A stretch of 64,000 bases of DNA from Phallusia mammillata (taxonomy: Eukaryota > Chordata > Ascidiacea > Phlebobranchia > Ascidiidae): contig QLIY01000004.1 in assembly GCA_003260075.1 (NCBI GenBank), positions 231,910 to 295,909 on the forward strand. Reading direction: 5' to 3'. Position numbers and translations under genes: made by a program. The notes below the pieces were generated by a model. That model saw only the letters and a list, made by a program, of their open reading frames with translations. It was not told where the DNA came from and did no database searches. Shown one piece after another: positions 36,481-48,069 of this stretch. Each line of letters starts with the position of its first letter. The stretch's first letter is position 1.

Positions 36481-39066
36481 CTAAAGTGTATGTATATTTT
36501 TGGCTTCCGAAGGGTCCAACTGGTCATCAGAGTCTTTCGATTCCCTGTAGCAAGCACACACGTTTTGTACTTTAAAATAGCTTTTCTGCTTAAGATAGGC
36601 TGACACGATCTTTGCGTTGGTTAACTTGGTCACTGTGGAGCTTGCATGAACGCCGAGCATCTTTTCAAGATTATATCCTGATGCCACAACCATAGAGTTA
36701 TCATAGCCGAGCTTGTGTCTTAGTACACCTGTAACCCAGACATCCTCCAAAGCCAGCAACTCAGTGGATCTAGAAATTTCGTATAACTCCCCAGTCAACT
36801 TGACAGACATCACGTACATCTGTCCAGCACAGGAAAGAGGCCAAACATTAAGAGAGTACACCTGCTTGTTCATGTAGTACTTGCTTGCGATACGGCGCAA
36901 CGGTACCGCTCGATCGAATGTTGTGCTGCCACATATGATGGGCAAGTTATCAAGAACGTTGTCCCCACCAGACTCCGTTTTATCGTTTGCTTTTTCAATT
37001 AAGTTGTTGATTACTTTAAGTATTCTAGGTGGGTTTATTGCCACATCGTCGTCCATTTTCGCCACAAGGAAATCGGGTGGTAAGTTCTCTGAGGACCATT
37101 GGAGGATTGCGAGTGTTTTTAGCGACAGGTTCCTAAAGAAATTATAAATTCGGTTGCAAACACGTTTATAGAAAATTTATATCTGCCATTTTTGATTGTT
37201 CGTCTTCGTTAGACCTAATGCAAAAACGAAATATTTTTGCTTGTCCTTGCAAATTGAATAATTTTTGGGGCGTTTTAACTAATCTATTAAGCGAAATCAT
37301 AACATGTAGGTTAGTTTGCTCATACAAATCACTTACTCATAACTGTCGATGTCATCATACTGCAGTATATCACCGTGCCTTTCGGCTTCTTCACCCACCG
37401 CGGAATTTTCAGATTCGTCAAGGGACCGGCCCAATACAAATACGTTGATAAACCTGGTTCCATTTGCGTACGTCAGCTTGTTCTGCGTTTTTCGCAGTAA
37501 CTTTCGCCTGTCTGTGTTTGTCGGGCTAGACTCAATCATTGCAATAAAAGTCCATTTAACATCTGCCGAATTAAAATTATAAACGTATACTGTAGCACGA
37601 TTGAAAACCAATAGAAGTCCTATACCTTGCTGGTAAAAGTTGTTGGGTATCATTAAGCCTAAATTACTACTTTCGCGAACTGTTAACAAAACCCGATGAA
37701 CTGGCATGATTAAACACCAACTCCAAAATTTTTAGTCAGATATTATAAATTTTAGTCAGATATTATAATAACTATAATTGCCCATCAGGTTCTATGAAAA
37801 TATTTATAACGTACCTTCGTTTTTGAAGCAGGAGATTTTGCATTGCGGCTCGTCTAATATTCTATTGGGCTTCCTAATAAACCTAAATCCAGCCCTCGGT
37901 GGCAACTTGTCAATAGAAAATCGCGGGTCGATTAACTGAAAAGGTTCTCTTCTGACTTCTTCCTTCTTCCTCTTCTTCTTCTTTTTGTTTCTGTTGGTCA
38001 CCATATCGTACCATGCATTTACCACATTTTTGTTCTTTTCGTATATATCGTTGCTATCTTCTGAGTTTTTGTCGAGGTTTTGAATTCTATCCTCATTGTT
38101 ATCATGTTGTATATTGTGTGACATGGTTTCGGATAAAGCAGGGTCTATATTTGTGTCAGAAGCACCATCAATAAACGATTCCTTAGCTTCTTCTTCAGTA
38201 TTTTCAAGCAACGTTTGTTCTTCATTCGTGTCAGAGACATCATTACCAAATTGTATCTTTGCATCAAGTTTTTGATGGTTTGTAGGTGCTTTAATGTCTT
38301 CTTCAATATCTTCAGACATTGCATGTTTATCAGAAACATCGATTTGTTTGGTTTCTTTGGGATCAACCATGTAACCACGTTTTACTGTATTGCTATATTT
38401 GCCATTGATATTTTTCGTAAAGTGTTTTTCAGTAATATGATCATCATTCAAGTTTTCATTACGTAAATACGATTCATCAGATATTCGTGGTTTTTCGAAG
38501 GCAGAGGGTTGATCGCTTTCCTCAAGTCCTGCGTGAGCGTTTTTTAGTTTAACATTGTTGCCTGCTCCTGAAACCCCTTCCACTATAAAGAAATTGTTTG
38601 AAGGCAGTTCCAAATGCGAGCTGCGTATGGGAGGTCTGAAAGGTTTAAACTTTACCTCTTCTTTTATTTTGACAATGACAGGTCGAAAAACGCTAAACGC
38701 ACGTTTTTTGTGATTTGCCTTTATTTCTGCGTTGATTTGGTTCACCGTATCGCTGTAAACAAAATCTTTGTTACCACTTGCTGTTAACAGTATGACACTA
38801 CCACTCTGCAACTAGCATTATAAGCCGCAGTATCTGTTTATTGAAGATACATTTATATTTGTATTTAAGCTTAGGCTACACAAAATTCTCTTCCATTAAG
38901 TCCAGAACTTTGGGCTATTTTATACGATGTAACCTTTGTATAAGCTTGTCAATTTTTCTTACCTTGGCCACAAACTGTTATGTTTCCATACAGCTGTAAA
39001 TATAAGAAAGCAGCAGTAGACCAGCAACAAAGCGCCTTTGCGCAATTTCCGCACCACATACACCAT
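36481..39066 (-). CDS. GT31-family glycosyltransferase 2 (paralogue of GT31-1)
   Basis: Golgi type II beta-1,3-glycosyltransferase by family; the sugar specificity is unknown. Exons on the minus strand: 39066-38963, 38752-37815, 37562-37337, 37132-36481, phases 2-1-2 as in GT31-1, giving 639 aa. The signal anchor (GALLLVYCCFLIFTAVW), KMDDD metal motif, DSYENLSLKT-type motif and EDVWVTG are all conserved. Compared with GT31-1 the stem exon is 201 bases (67 aa) longer, in frame, and the C-terminus is 7 residues longer. The catalytic exons remain open and highly similar, which suggests selection on both copies. The TAG stop (36483-36481) lies inside the target-site duplication of the adjacent hAT element, so the 3' UTR would begin directly with transposon sequence. 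Confidence 0.88.
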
Positions 39067-40370
39067 TCCTTGCGAAATTCATTTGTGTATCATGAGGACC
39101 GCTTTAAAATTACCTGTGTTCTTATCAAAATTTGTCAGTCAGGTAACGACTCATTTCACACGAGGTAAAACCTGCATATTGCTCGGCAGTCATTAATTGG
39201 CCCCTTTGACATAATGCAATTATGTGCCGTCGTGCTTAAACAATGAATCATTTGTTTCCTGTTTAAATTAAATGCTGATTGCAGGATTGTTCTTTTGATA
39301 CCGAAGTGTTGTGTGTTGTCCGTTATGTCGGAATAAAGCCACAACACCAAACTCATTAAGTTTAAATTTAATACCTCAGAACTGTTAGATTTTGCGATAT
39401 ACTAACAACTTAATCATTTTACTCGGCACACTTAACTAGCTAAAACATAAAATGCTGTTCAAAGACTCAATGGGTTGTCGGAATGTGTGTTGCGCGGTGA
39501 CGTGTACCGGTAGATTCAGACATTTTAGGCTGCAAAACTAAACAAAAAATTCTTGTAGCTTCGTCATGCAAACACAAACATTTCGCCATTAAGCCCTATG
39601 AAATTAAGCTTAAAAAATGTTGTAACAGGACAATAATACGTCACAATTATTGACTGTTTTGAATGTTACGCTTCATTGCAACGCGCCAGTGATGTGAAAA
39701 TTAAAACCAGAAATGGAGAAGGCCAACCGGTCATGTACAGCGTAAACTAGACCAATAAGCATTCGTAGCCTATGAGGCAGTAGGCAGGCTAAATTCTTAC
39801 ACGGTTTTGCAGGTAGGCTCCTAATATTTAAATTTTTAGTGCATATATAGTCATTACCTTGCACAAGACTTTGTAGTTACATACATAAGTATTTGTCAAA
39901 GTAAGTACATAGTTACACAAGACACAGACTTAAATAGTAGCTTTAATAAAAACCAAATTGCCAAGGATGTAGAGTAAAACATACCTATATATTAAACAGA
40001 CGTTTCGACAAAAACAAATGTCATCATCAGTGAAAAATATAGAACATTGTGATGTGACATAAACCTTTAAATCCCTTGCTTTCTATTTGGTTTTAAAATA
40101 TACTCATTTGAAAATGAGTGACATTAAAACTTTTTTTGGTGGCCAATATTAATATGGGGCACCTCAAAAACATTAATCAGTCAGATGCAAAAAATGTTCA
40201 ACCCTAACAGCTTTTTCAGAGCAATTTCATAGAGATGTTTAAGAAATACCTTGTACAACAATCGTAAAAGAGTCAATTTTTTTATTTGGTTGAAATGTGC
40301 ATGTTATATTACAACTGAATAAATAGTCTGATTCAACTCCTGTACACAAAGACGATTGGTTATTACCAAA
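39067..40370. other. Spacer between GT31-2 and aGPCR-B
   Basis: No gene recognised. It is paralogous to 28098-29634 for most of its length but diverges near 39970-40060, where a different repeat (CAGACGTTTCGACAAAAACA) replaces the one found in unit 1. It should contain the GT31-2 promoter and the aGPCR-B 3' end. Confidence 0.5.
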
Positions 40371-41964
40371 TTATCTATGACGTTTACATTGCTGTGGAAT
40401 TTTTTTCTGATCTTTTTGCTTTAGTGTTTTTTTGCCTTTACCACTTCTATTAATGGTACTAGTGGTACTTAATGTGGTTTTGATGCATTTTCCACAGCCA
40501 CATGCTTGTAATATTGGATACAGCCACAGACTCCTCACATTTTGGTTTCGCACACAGTTAGCAAGAAAAATGAGAAATTCCTAGAATTCATGGTTTTCTT
40601 TTCATATGACTGGACTTTGAAGTTCCACCTTACTTACCTGAAGTGAATTAACAATTGTAAACAGCCACGCCATTATCTCTTGATATTTTACATCTTCAGC
40701 TATTAGCATAAGAAACCCAAAGATCCAGGTCATTCCCATCATTATGATCAGAGTGATTGCCAAAATAAAATCCTGCATACTTGTGCGCTTTTGTGCAGAA
40801 GATCTCACCTGTTTTGTTAAAGTATAAGGCTTTCTTTTATTATGCCATTAACCAGATAAAGGTCTTGTATGGGACATCAAAGTGTTAAATATTTATGATG
40901 AAAAATGTTTGAGAAAAATACATATACTTGGTTTTACTTTATACCTGGCAGCAATAGCTGATTCGTTTTCTTTTATTGTTTGCCGTGTTTCTATACCATG
41001 TTATTGTTTGCAAAAAAAGTTTATTTCCATGTGCATTTTTTCTGTATGTTTTATTATTTATAGTGGTAGTTCTAAAAGAGTGTTTATAGTTTCATTAATT
41101 GATCTAACAAGTCAAGATTTTTAAGATGTACACATCCAAGGTACCTGTTCTTTTTTGCAGGTCAAACTACTGAAGACAACAATAAACAAAATGAAATTGA
41201 AAAGAGCTAGGATCCCAACTGGCAAAAGGAATCCAAAGTTGAGAGAGTAAAGATGTAACCAGCACATGTGGCGAGCTTGGTAAGATGAGACAAACAAGTT
41301 GTCATCTGATATATTAATGAAAAGTGAATGTTTATTTAGATTCATTCTGATTCATTAAAGTGTTTACTGTTTTACATTCAATTACTTTTAACCGCAATGC
41401 CAATTGGGTTAATTTCACTTACCATATTGGTATCTTGGAAGGTCGTCATAGATGATTGCAACACAAGCATTTACAACAACAATTACTAATGGAACAAAAT
41501 ATGAAATTACCAAAGACACAACTCGAGTTTTTTCGAATGAACTGCTGATAACCTAAATATGTTTGGTTAGTAAATATTCATGTGTTCTACTTTTACCTGA
41601 TTTTTTACCTTAACTAAAGCAATGTACAGGCTATATGCATTTGCACTCATCCAAAACCAGGTTGTCAATAAAAGGTAGTGAAGCAAAGCAGTGGTGACAT
41701 AACATGGCATTCTGTTTTGTGTATTTCCTGCAGTACTAAGGAAGAGTATATATGTTCACAATTACTAAACATATACAAATGTTGAGAAGGAACATAGTTG
41801 GCTTTTCGGTTCTTAGTGACCTGAAGTATACAGAACCGAAATTGTATGTTAGTTTAAAAAGCATGTACATTTTCACTTTTTATCCTACTCAATGCTGCAG
41901 TATATGATGAGTGTAAGAAAAAGGCCAGCCATTGATAAACCACATCCAATGTAAGTTGCAATAT

Positions 41965-41978
41965 GGGGGGGGGGGGGG
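41965..41978. repeat. G14 homopolymer within the aGPCR-B TM1 exon
   Basis: Fourteen G replace sequence that is mixed in copies A (GCAGTACATGAGCTGAAG) and C. Read on the minus strand it would give a short proline run and shifts the reading frame of the first membrane helix. Confidence 0.8.
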
Positions 41979-43141
41979 CAGATGGCAACACAACTGATTT
42001 CTATAAATGTAAACCGTAATTTTAAATGCCACATATGTATGGCTTCTTTTGTTACAGTTACATTGACTCTTACAATTATCATAGCAAAATGTCCCAATTG
42101 ATGACAATGAAACTTGGGAGGGGAATCTGGTTGACTGACTAATCTACAAGTATTTGGCATCCAGCGGAATTTTTTCTTGTCCAAACTAACGCATTGCGTT
42201 CTTGTGACATTTTCCTGTGAAAGAAAATAATCTTACATTGATTGTGTGACTAAAACGGCGAACCATTTCAAGCAATGACAAATTTCACCCTCAATGATTT
42301 GATTTCAATTTGACACTTCCATGCCGATTTGCATGAGCATTGAAACTAATTGTCACAGCAGGAGACTTGTTTGGTATGCTGAAGTTTCGGATACGAGCAG
42401 TTAGAACCTTTAACATAACACTGTTTAGTTTTTGTGCAGAATACCATTCCTATTTTGATAACATGGTAATATCATCGTCAACTGAACTTGTAAAGAAAAT
42501 GGTCTTCATAGTTCATGATCACATTGTAAAAAAAGTAAGTAAATAGCTAGTTGTTTTTGAGCAACACTTACCTCAGTGATTTCGTCTTCAACTTGTGGGT
42601 ATAAAGCGTTTGATTTGTGCAACACAAATGATACGTGCACTGGCTTTGCTTGTTGGGCAATGTTTCTTCGTGCTCGGGCGTCATGACCGGATTTTGAAGC
42701 CAGCTCTGATTTCTGCTGGAATTGTGAAGTTGATAGGCGGTACATATGCGATTCCAGATGCGTGTACTGGGCTAAACGTTACTTGAGAAAATGTCAGACC
42801 ATCTGGTATTCGTTCTTGAACCTGCGAAAACACAAATTGCACCAAACTGTGTTATATTTTGTTGTTGACTTGATCCCACCTGTAGTGTTGTTCCACTTGT
42901 CTCCAAGTTAAGTGAAGTTTGGTTCTGTGGTAGAACAACTCGATCGGAAAAGTCATCGAGCACTTGTAACAAAGTATCTTTCTGTTTGACTGTCTCCCTT
43001 AAAAATCCGGTGAAATAAAGTAAAATCGCCATACTGTTTTTAACCGTTTTACCCGAACGGTTTTGGGTAAAAATAAGTTTGTTTTTATATTTTTTGTTCA
43101 TATAATATGTTTTTAAAACCGTCAAGCAGCAAGACGTTTCA

Positions 43142-43148
43142 CCCCCCC

Positions 43149-43226
<78 letters not shown>
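43142..43226. repeat. C9-G76 homopolymer tract
   Basis: Nine C followed by 76 G in the aGPCR-B intron between exons 28 and 29. Any open frame through it (poly-Pro or poly-Gly) is an artefact of composition. Copy A has no such tract at the corresponding position. Confidence 0.9.
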
Positions 43227-43227
<1 letters not shown>

Positions 43228-43321
43228 TGGCATCGAACCAGTGCAGTTTCAAATATCATGCTTTTGTTTGTGCGTTTATCTGTTATTCATTCTTTCATGT
43301 CCAAAGATATACAGCTGATGC

Positions 43322-43523
43322 CAGTGGTGGGATTCAGCACGTCCTCACCGGTTGTATAGAACCGTCTTACGACATTTAAGAGATCAGCGTACCGGTTAGC
43401 ATTACTGTTAGCATTATCAATGGATGTTTGCATCTTATCTAAGACACCGATTTTTGAGATCCGGCTGTAAAATATGGCTTTTGTAATAGAACAAGCTGAC
43501 TAAAACTTTAAATCCCACCACTG
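43322..43523. mobile_element. hAT-type MITE
   Basis: A 202-base element runs from CAGTGGTGGGATTCAGC to TTTAAATCCCACCACTG and is flanked by an exact 8-bp duplication GCTGATGC (43314-43321 and 43524-43531). It has no coding capacity. It sits in an aGPCR-B intron and is absent from copies A and C. Confidence 0.92.
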
Positions 43524-46413
43524 GCTGATGCCCATGTTTATCCTATCACGGTTCAACTGTAATTCGGCCATTATAGCCTACAAAATGTTTCTTACTTCTG
43601 GTCTGGTTTATTTCTTTTGAAAGATGCAGATACACTGTCCGCAATTATTAGCGTATACAAGACGGTCGCCGGTGTAATCTGTAAAAATGTCTTTTTGCAG
43701 CACAGTTGGATATAGACTACAAGCAATCTACCTCCACTTGTGTCGGTTTTTTCGTGGTAAGCTGTAGAAGTGTACTAACAACAGCTTTTGATTCAAATTG
43801 TGACAAGCTTTTGTTGCCTGACGATGTTACAAGTCTCAGGTTGGCAATTGTTTTTGAAACTGCTGCGGTGGTTGCGTTTACCTTTCAAAAAGAAATAAGT
43901 TACCGTCTGACGCCACCTAGCTATATCCAATTTGGGAATGTCATGAGTTGTAGGAATGTTTTCGTTTATACCAACTGGTTAAATGGAGTTACGTTAGATG
44001 CGAATGCAGCCGATATTTTGCAGTTTTTCATTCCTGCCAAAACTGATAAGTGTCATTCCACTTGCATTTAAAGCGTTTTCTATTTCCGAAGCAAGGGTTG
44101 CAGAACAGGGCAAAACATGTAGATTTAAAAATGTTGCTGAATTTGGGTCTTTCAAGCTTCTTACACAAACCGCAGATGCCATCGCTCTCCCTGTGGTTTA
44201 AAATGAACCTATAGTGTTAATTGTCTATTTCATTGCGACCAAACAAGTTCACTTTACCGTCTCGACATTTCTCTATGGAAGACGGTGATTCTCCTAGACT
44301 GGACTGCGGAAATGTGTATCCTATTGAGTTTTGTTGTAAAGTGGATTCACGGCAGTAAGCTGTGAAATAAATAAGGTAGCGCAATTTTACCCCCTATTGT
44401 TGGTCAATATGTTTTCTATTTACTTACGGTTGCAAGATACTCCGTCGCCTTCGTATTTACCTTTACATTTGCACGAGTAATCTGACCCATTGAAAGCGGG
44501 AACACAGTAGGCCACCGTTTTGTCACAGTTTAAACAGGCATCGGCGTTCACTGTCGAGTAGCAATCAATCAGAAATGAAAAAAATGTAGCCTGAGTATTG
44601 CAAAAGTATTTTTTGGCCGAATTATATATTTGACTTGTTGTTAATAGTGATGGATGGCAAGTTACAAAATACTATAAAAAATACATGTGCTGTGGAAAAA
44701 TGAAAAAGTACTATACCTAAACGCAATTGATAGTAACTTAATGCACCAAACCCTCTAAAACCAAATGTTAAACACAGGTGTTTTCAAACTAAATTTAGGA
44801 CTAGGCTATGTTGTTAATGCAAAAGACCACAGTAGCCTACCCTAAGTTGGTTTATTACGATTTTGGTCATTTGTGAAACTTAAGGCATGAATGTTGATAC
44901 ACAACAATTAAGGTTTCGACAAAAAAAATTATGTTTAGACTGGAGACAACGAAGCATAAATTGGTCAATAAACTGACCTTCTCGAAACCGATAAAAAATG
45001 CCTTTGCCGACCAAATGTTGAAAGTTGAACAACGATAGACGATGGTCCAAGCAGTGTCGTTCCTTTTTGGGCGCCGTTAAATTGTCCCAAAATACTACCA
45101 TTTGTCGACCTTATCTACGAAACAGTTTGCTCATGCTTGCAAAGATCATTGCGATATTTTAATATAAACGATGCATATAATGTCATACGCCGAACACATG
45201 CAAAATTTGGTCGTATGTTTAAATTTCAATACCTGTAGAGAATCGCTTTTTCCAACTGAAAGTTCCACAATCTCTACATAGATTGACTTTCCTTCCGTGG
45301 TTGTATTAATGTTCCATGTAAAACTTGTGTAAGCTACGTAGTGGTAGGGATAACCATCGGTTTTCATTTCTTGCCAAAAAGGATTTGCTGTCAGGCTGCC
45401 TAGGCAGTCTTGTCGGTGTGCAACAATCGCAAGTAATATAGGCCTATAATAATCACATGGGCTATGACACGAAACTTGGTGCGGGTTTAACGTACCTAAA
45501 ACCTAAATAGGCTACGTAACTATAGGCCTATTGTGTGTAGTTAGTCTACCTGTGGCGGTAAAATTTGCAGAAAATCGACTATCTCTGTTTTGACTGCTTG
45601 TCTCGTGCATAAACATAGCAATGCATGAAATAGGCTATGGCTGCCAGGCATAATAAATAAACTATTGCAATACAATAAAACGGCTGGGTGAGCAATACAT
45701 GGTTATAGCAACTTGCGACAAGCTGAATGAAATGCTTGCTTTACTAATATACTACGACTGTTTAGCGATATGGTTTGGTTCCAGTTAAGCTAAAATCAAG
45801 TTTAGAGTTACATTTAGCCACTTCCGTCTGATAACATGTTAGTATGTAATTTAAAGCGCATGCTGGGCAATTTGTAGAATAAATTACCTTCTACGAAATT
45901 TCACAAAATCAACCCAGTAGGTTTAGGCTACGTTAGATTTTCTGAATTTTGTGAAACAGGTTAGGCATAGTCTTGGATTTATGGAATCTTAATTGACTTC
46001 TGAAAATGTCTTTACCTTCTTCCATTGTTAGTTGAAACGGTTTTGCACCTTTTAGATTATAAAAAGTGTAGTAAATCAATATGTCTGAATGGAATACTAT
46101 GTTTATGTTTTTTTCTTGCGCTCCGTATTCTCCGATCACCTGTCCATGTTAAAGCATTTCGAATGACCACCAGAACACGAGTGATGTCATGTCAGAGAAC
46201 TAATAACCAACTAGTTCTGGCCGTTTTACATTTGGTTACTACGATTATGGCTTTAAGCACAATGTATTTGGAATGTGTGTGAAGGTTTAACTCAGGGGTG
46301 GGCAAACTACGGCCCGCGGGCCGCATGCGGCCCGGCAAAGGAGTTCATGCGGCCCGCCAAATGTTAGTAAATTTTAAAAAGATAGTTACCGAGCAACGCT
46401 GAATAGTAAGTTA

Positions 46414-46926
46414 TTATAAGCACAGGCGTACAGTTTTAAAAAATAAAAATAAATACCGCGGGTGCGACTTGCCGATACCTATACCATGTGCAGTATCTGT
46501 AACCGTACCATACTTTGGAACTAAACACAGATACTTTTTTCGTGCTTTAGCCTGTTGTTTCTGCCACGTTCTTATACAAATCGTCACTTGACATAATTTC
46601 TTCGTTCGATAAAAGTGAAAGCGATTCACGTTTTTAAATACAGCCCACTTTGCACTGTTGACGCGAAAACTTTGGTCACTTTGGATCAAGTTTACGTCTT
46701 TGCAGTACTTNTTGCTCACAATATCCGTAATTTCCTCCCAATCATATTTTCTTCTGGTAAAATCTTTTTGTATGTTTTGCCACATTCTCTTGTCTTCGTC
46801 AGATGACATGAGGTCAATGTTTGGACACTGACTGTCGACTTCATACTCAATAGCTGATGTCATTATCATGCACAAACTCCACGACAGGTATAGGAACAAA
46901 TCTGATACACGGCGCATCATTTCTTG
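46414..46926 (-). CDS. Putative small secreted protein ORF, family uncertain
   Basis: An open frame on the minus strand from about 46926 begins MMRRVSDLFLYLSWSLCM, a plausible signal peptide, followed by about 150 residues with cysteines in QCPNID, KYCKD, LCQVTIC and YLCLVP. The spacing W-x7-RF-x9-C-x4-C loosely recalls the W...R(Y/F)P...C...C core of IL-17 cytokines, but the Pro and the C-terminal cysteines do not fit well. One undetermined base (46711) lies inside. It could be an intronless gene, one exon of a gene, a processed copy or chance. No neighbour supports a role; it lies between hAT-like termini. Confidence 0.3.
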   Translation of the reverse strand, partial: QEMMRRVSDLFLYLSWSLCMIMTSAIEYEVDSQCPNIDLMSSDEDKRMWQNIQKDFTRRKYDWEEITDIVSXKYCKDVNLIQSDQSFRVNSAKWAVFKNVNRFHFYRTKKLCQVTICIRTWQKQQAKARKKYLCLVPKYGTVTDTAHGIGIGKSHPRYLFLFFKTVRLCL

Positions 46927-46973
46927 TAACAAATATAATTTATTTTTTACATAGGCTAATAAAAGGTTTAGTA

Positions 46974-47662
46974 CAGGGGTGGGCAAACTTTTCAGTGCAA
47001 GGGCCGCATTCAAAAGTTCTAAATCTTATCGGGCCGCATAGCGGCATAGTATTTCATCAACGGCCGCCAATTGCTTGCTTGTTTTTGTTTTAAAATAACC
47101 GGTATAAAGAATTAGGTTCATATCATATATATATACCATTTAAAGTCACCTAAAATGCTCAGATTAATAGATTCTAACTTGGGGCAAAGTTTAGCTAAAC
47201 GAAGCTAATTGTTTATGACTTCATAATCTGCATTGTGACGATTGCTGTGCCTGTTTTTTCGGATTCTTTGCACACAATAAACGGATAAACAGGCACCGCA
47301 TATAGTTAATAGACTGGTAATCTTTTTTCCAGTCACCTGAAATCTGTTTTTAAGAGTGTAAAATTTAAAATATTTGGCAAAATAGTTTTAGTTACGGGGG
47401 GGGGGGATGCTGTGCCTGTTTTTTCGGATTCTTCGCACACAATAAACGAATAAACAGGCATCGCATATAGTTAATAGGCTGGTAATCTTTTTTCCAGTCA
47501 CTTGAAATCCGTTTTAGCAGTGTAAAATTTAAAATATTTGGCAAAATAGTTTTAGTTACGTCACGGCCTCTAGTGCATGTATTTTAATAAACATGGTCAC
47601 GGCCGCACAAACTCGTCTCCGCGGCCGCATGTTGCCGTACGGCTGCAGGTTGTGCACCCCTG
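46974..47662. mobile_element. hAT-like element nested in 46293-47740
   Basis: Starts CAGGGGTGGGCAAAC and ends GTTGTGCACCCCTG. Flanks GTTTAGTA and ATTTAGCC share TTTAG in register, a degraded 8-bp duplication. The interior has a tandem duplication of about 153 bases (47244-47395 and 47409-47561) with an 11-G run at the junction, and GGCCGC-rich ends. Confidence 0.65.
47244..47561. repeat. Tandem duplication with a G11 tract at the junction
   Basis: The first copy starts GCTGTGCCTGTTTTTTCGG near 47246 and the second near 47409. Both end with AAAATAGTTTTAGTTACG. Between them lie eleven G (47396-47406). The copies differ at only a few sites. Confidence 0.85.
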
Positions 47663-48069
47663 ATTTAGCCCAAAATATTAACATAGTATATTCAAAATAT
47701 TAACATAGTATAGCGGACCGTGGGCCGTAGTAGTTCACTGCAACAAATTCGAAAAACAAAAATCTTACATGCCTATACGTCACATTTAACAATGATGTTA
47801 CGCACTGCAACGCGGCAGTAATGTGGAATTTTTTTTGGAGACGAAATAGGAGAAGAGACAGAATTCAAAGTAGATCCATTTTTATCAACAAAAACTTGAA
47901 AAACCTCACTTTCAAAATCGCGTATATTATTTGCACACGTACAAAAGGGTCCGTTTATTATTTCATTGAAACTTGTACGTTGTGTTACAACAGAGTAAAC
48001 AATCTGATTCAACTCATGTACAAACAAACACAAACAAAAATTTGTGTTTAAAACTATCATGTATGATGT

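Larger units (their letters stand above)
33565..44451. repeat. Segmental duplication, unit 2 (GT31-2 plus aGPCR-B 3' part)
   Basis: Paralogous to unit 1 (24789-33562). It is longer because it carries a 633-base insertion (33833-34465), a 1.9 kb hAT element (34545-36478), a 202-base hAT MITE (43322-43523) and a C/G homopolymer. It matches unit 1 up to the middle of the EGF-like exon near 44451, after which only aGPCR-B and -C continue. Confidence 0.8.
40371..46139 (-). pseudogene. aGPCR-B: truncated, frameshifted adhesion GPCR copy
   Basis: Paralogue of exons 19-38 of aGPCR-C. Pieces (minus strand): 46139-46016; remnant of exon 21 about 45604-45550 (exon 20 gone); about 45413-45233, acceptor lost; 45109-44978 with frameshifts; EGF 44550-44428; 44359-44258; 44190-44066; 43881-43732; 43678-43596; 42997-42880; 42821-42572 (2-nt loss); 42407-42289 (1-nt loss creating a stop); GPS 42214-42074; TM1 42000-41889 (poly-C out of frame); 41820-41609 (4-nt gain); 41552-41423; 41305-41145; 40808-40638; 40580-40371. 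The many late exons that stay open suggest recent loss. Most breaks are visible directly, but a few could be assembly errors. Confidence 0.75.
46293..47740. mobile_element. Composite hAT-like element enclosing an ORF
   Basis: The left end CAGGGGTGGGCAAACTACGG and the right end CCGTAGTAGTTCACTG, with adjoining GGCCC/CGG motifs, form imperfect inverted repeats over about 28 bases. No matching 8-bp duplication remains. The interior holds a secreted-protein-like ORF on the minus strand and a second hAT-like element (46974-47662). It separates aGPCR-B from aGPCR-C. Confidence 0.5.

Noticed and set aside
42772-43379. Poly-Pro (minus) and poly-Gly (plus) open frames
   Set aside because: Produced by the C9-G76 homopolymer; the minus-strand part only covers receptor exon 29 read through into the intron.
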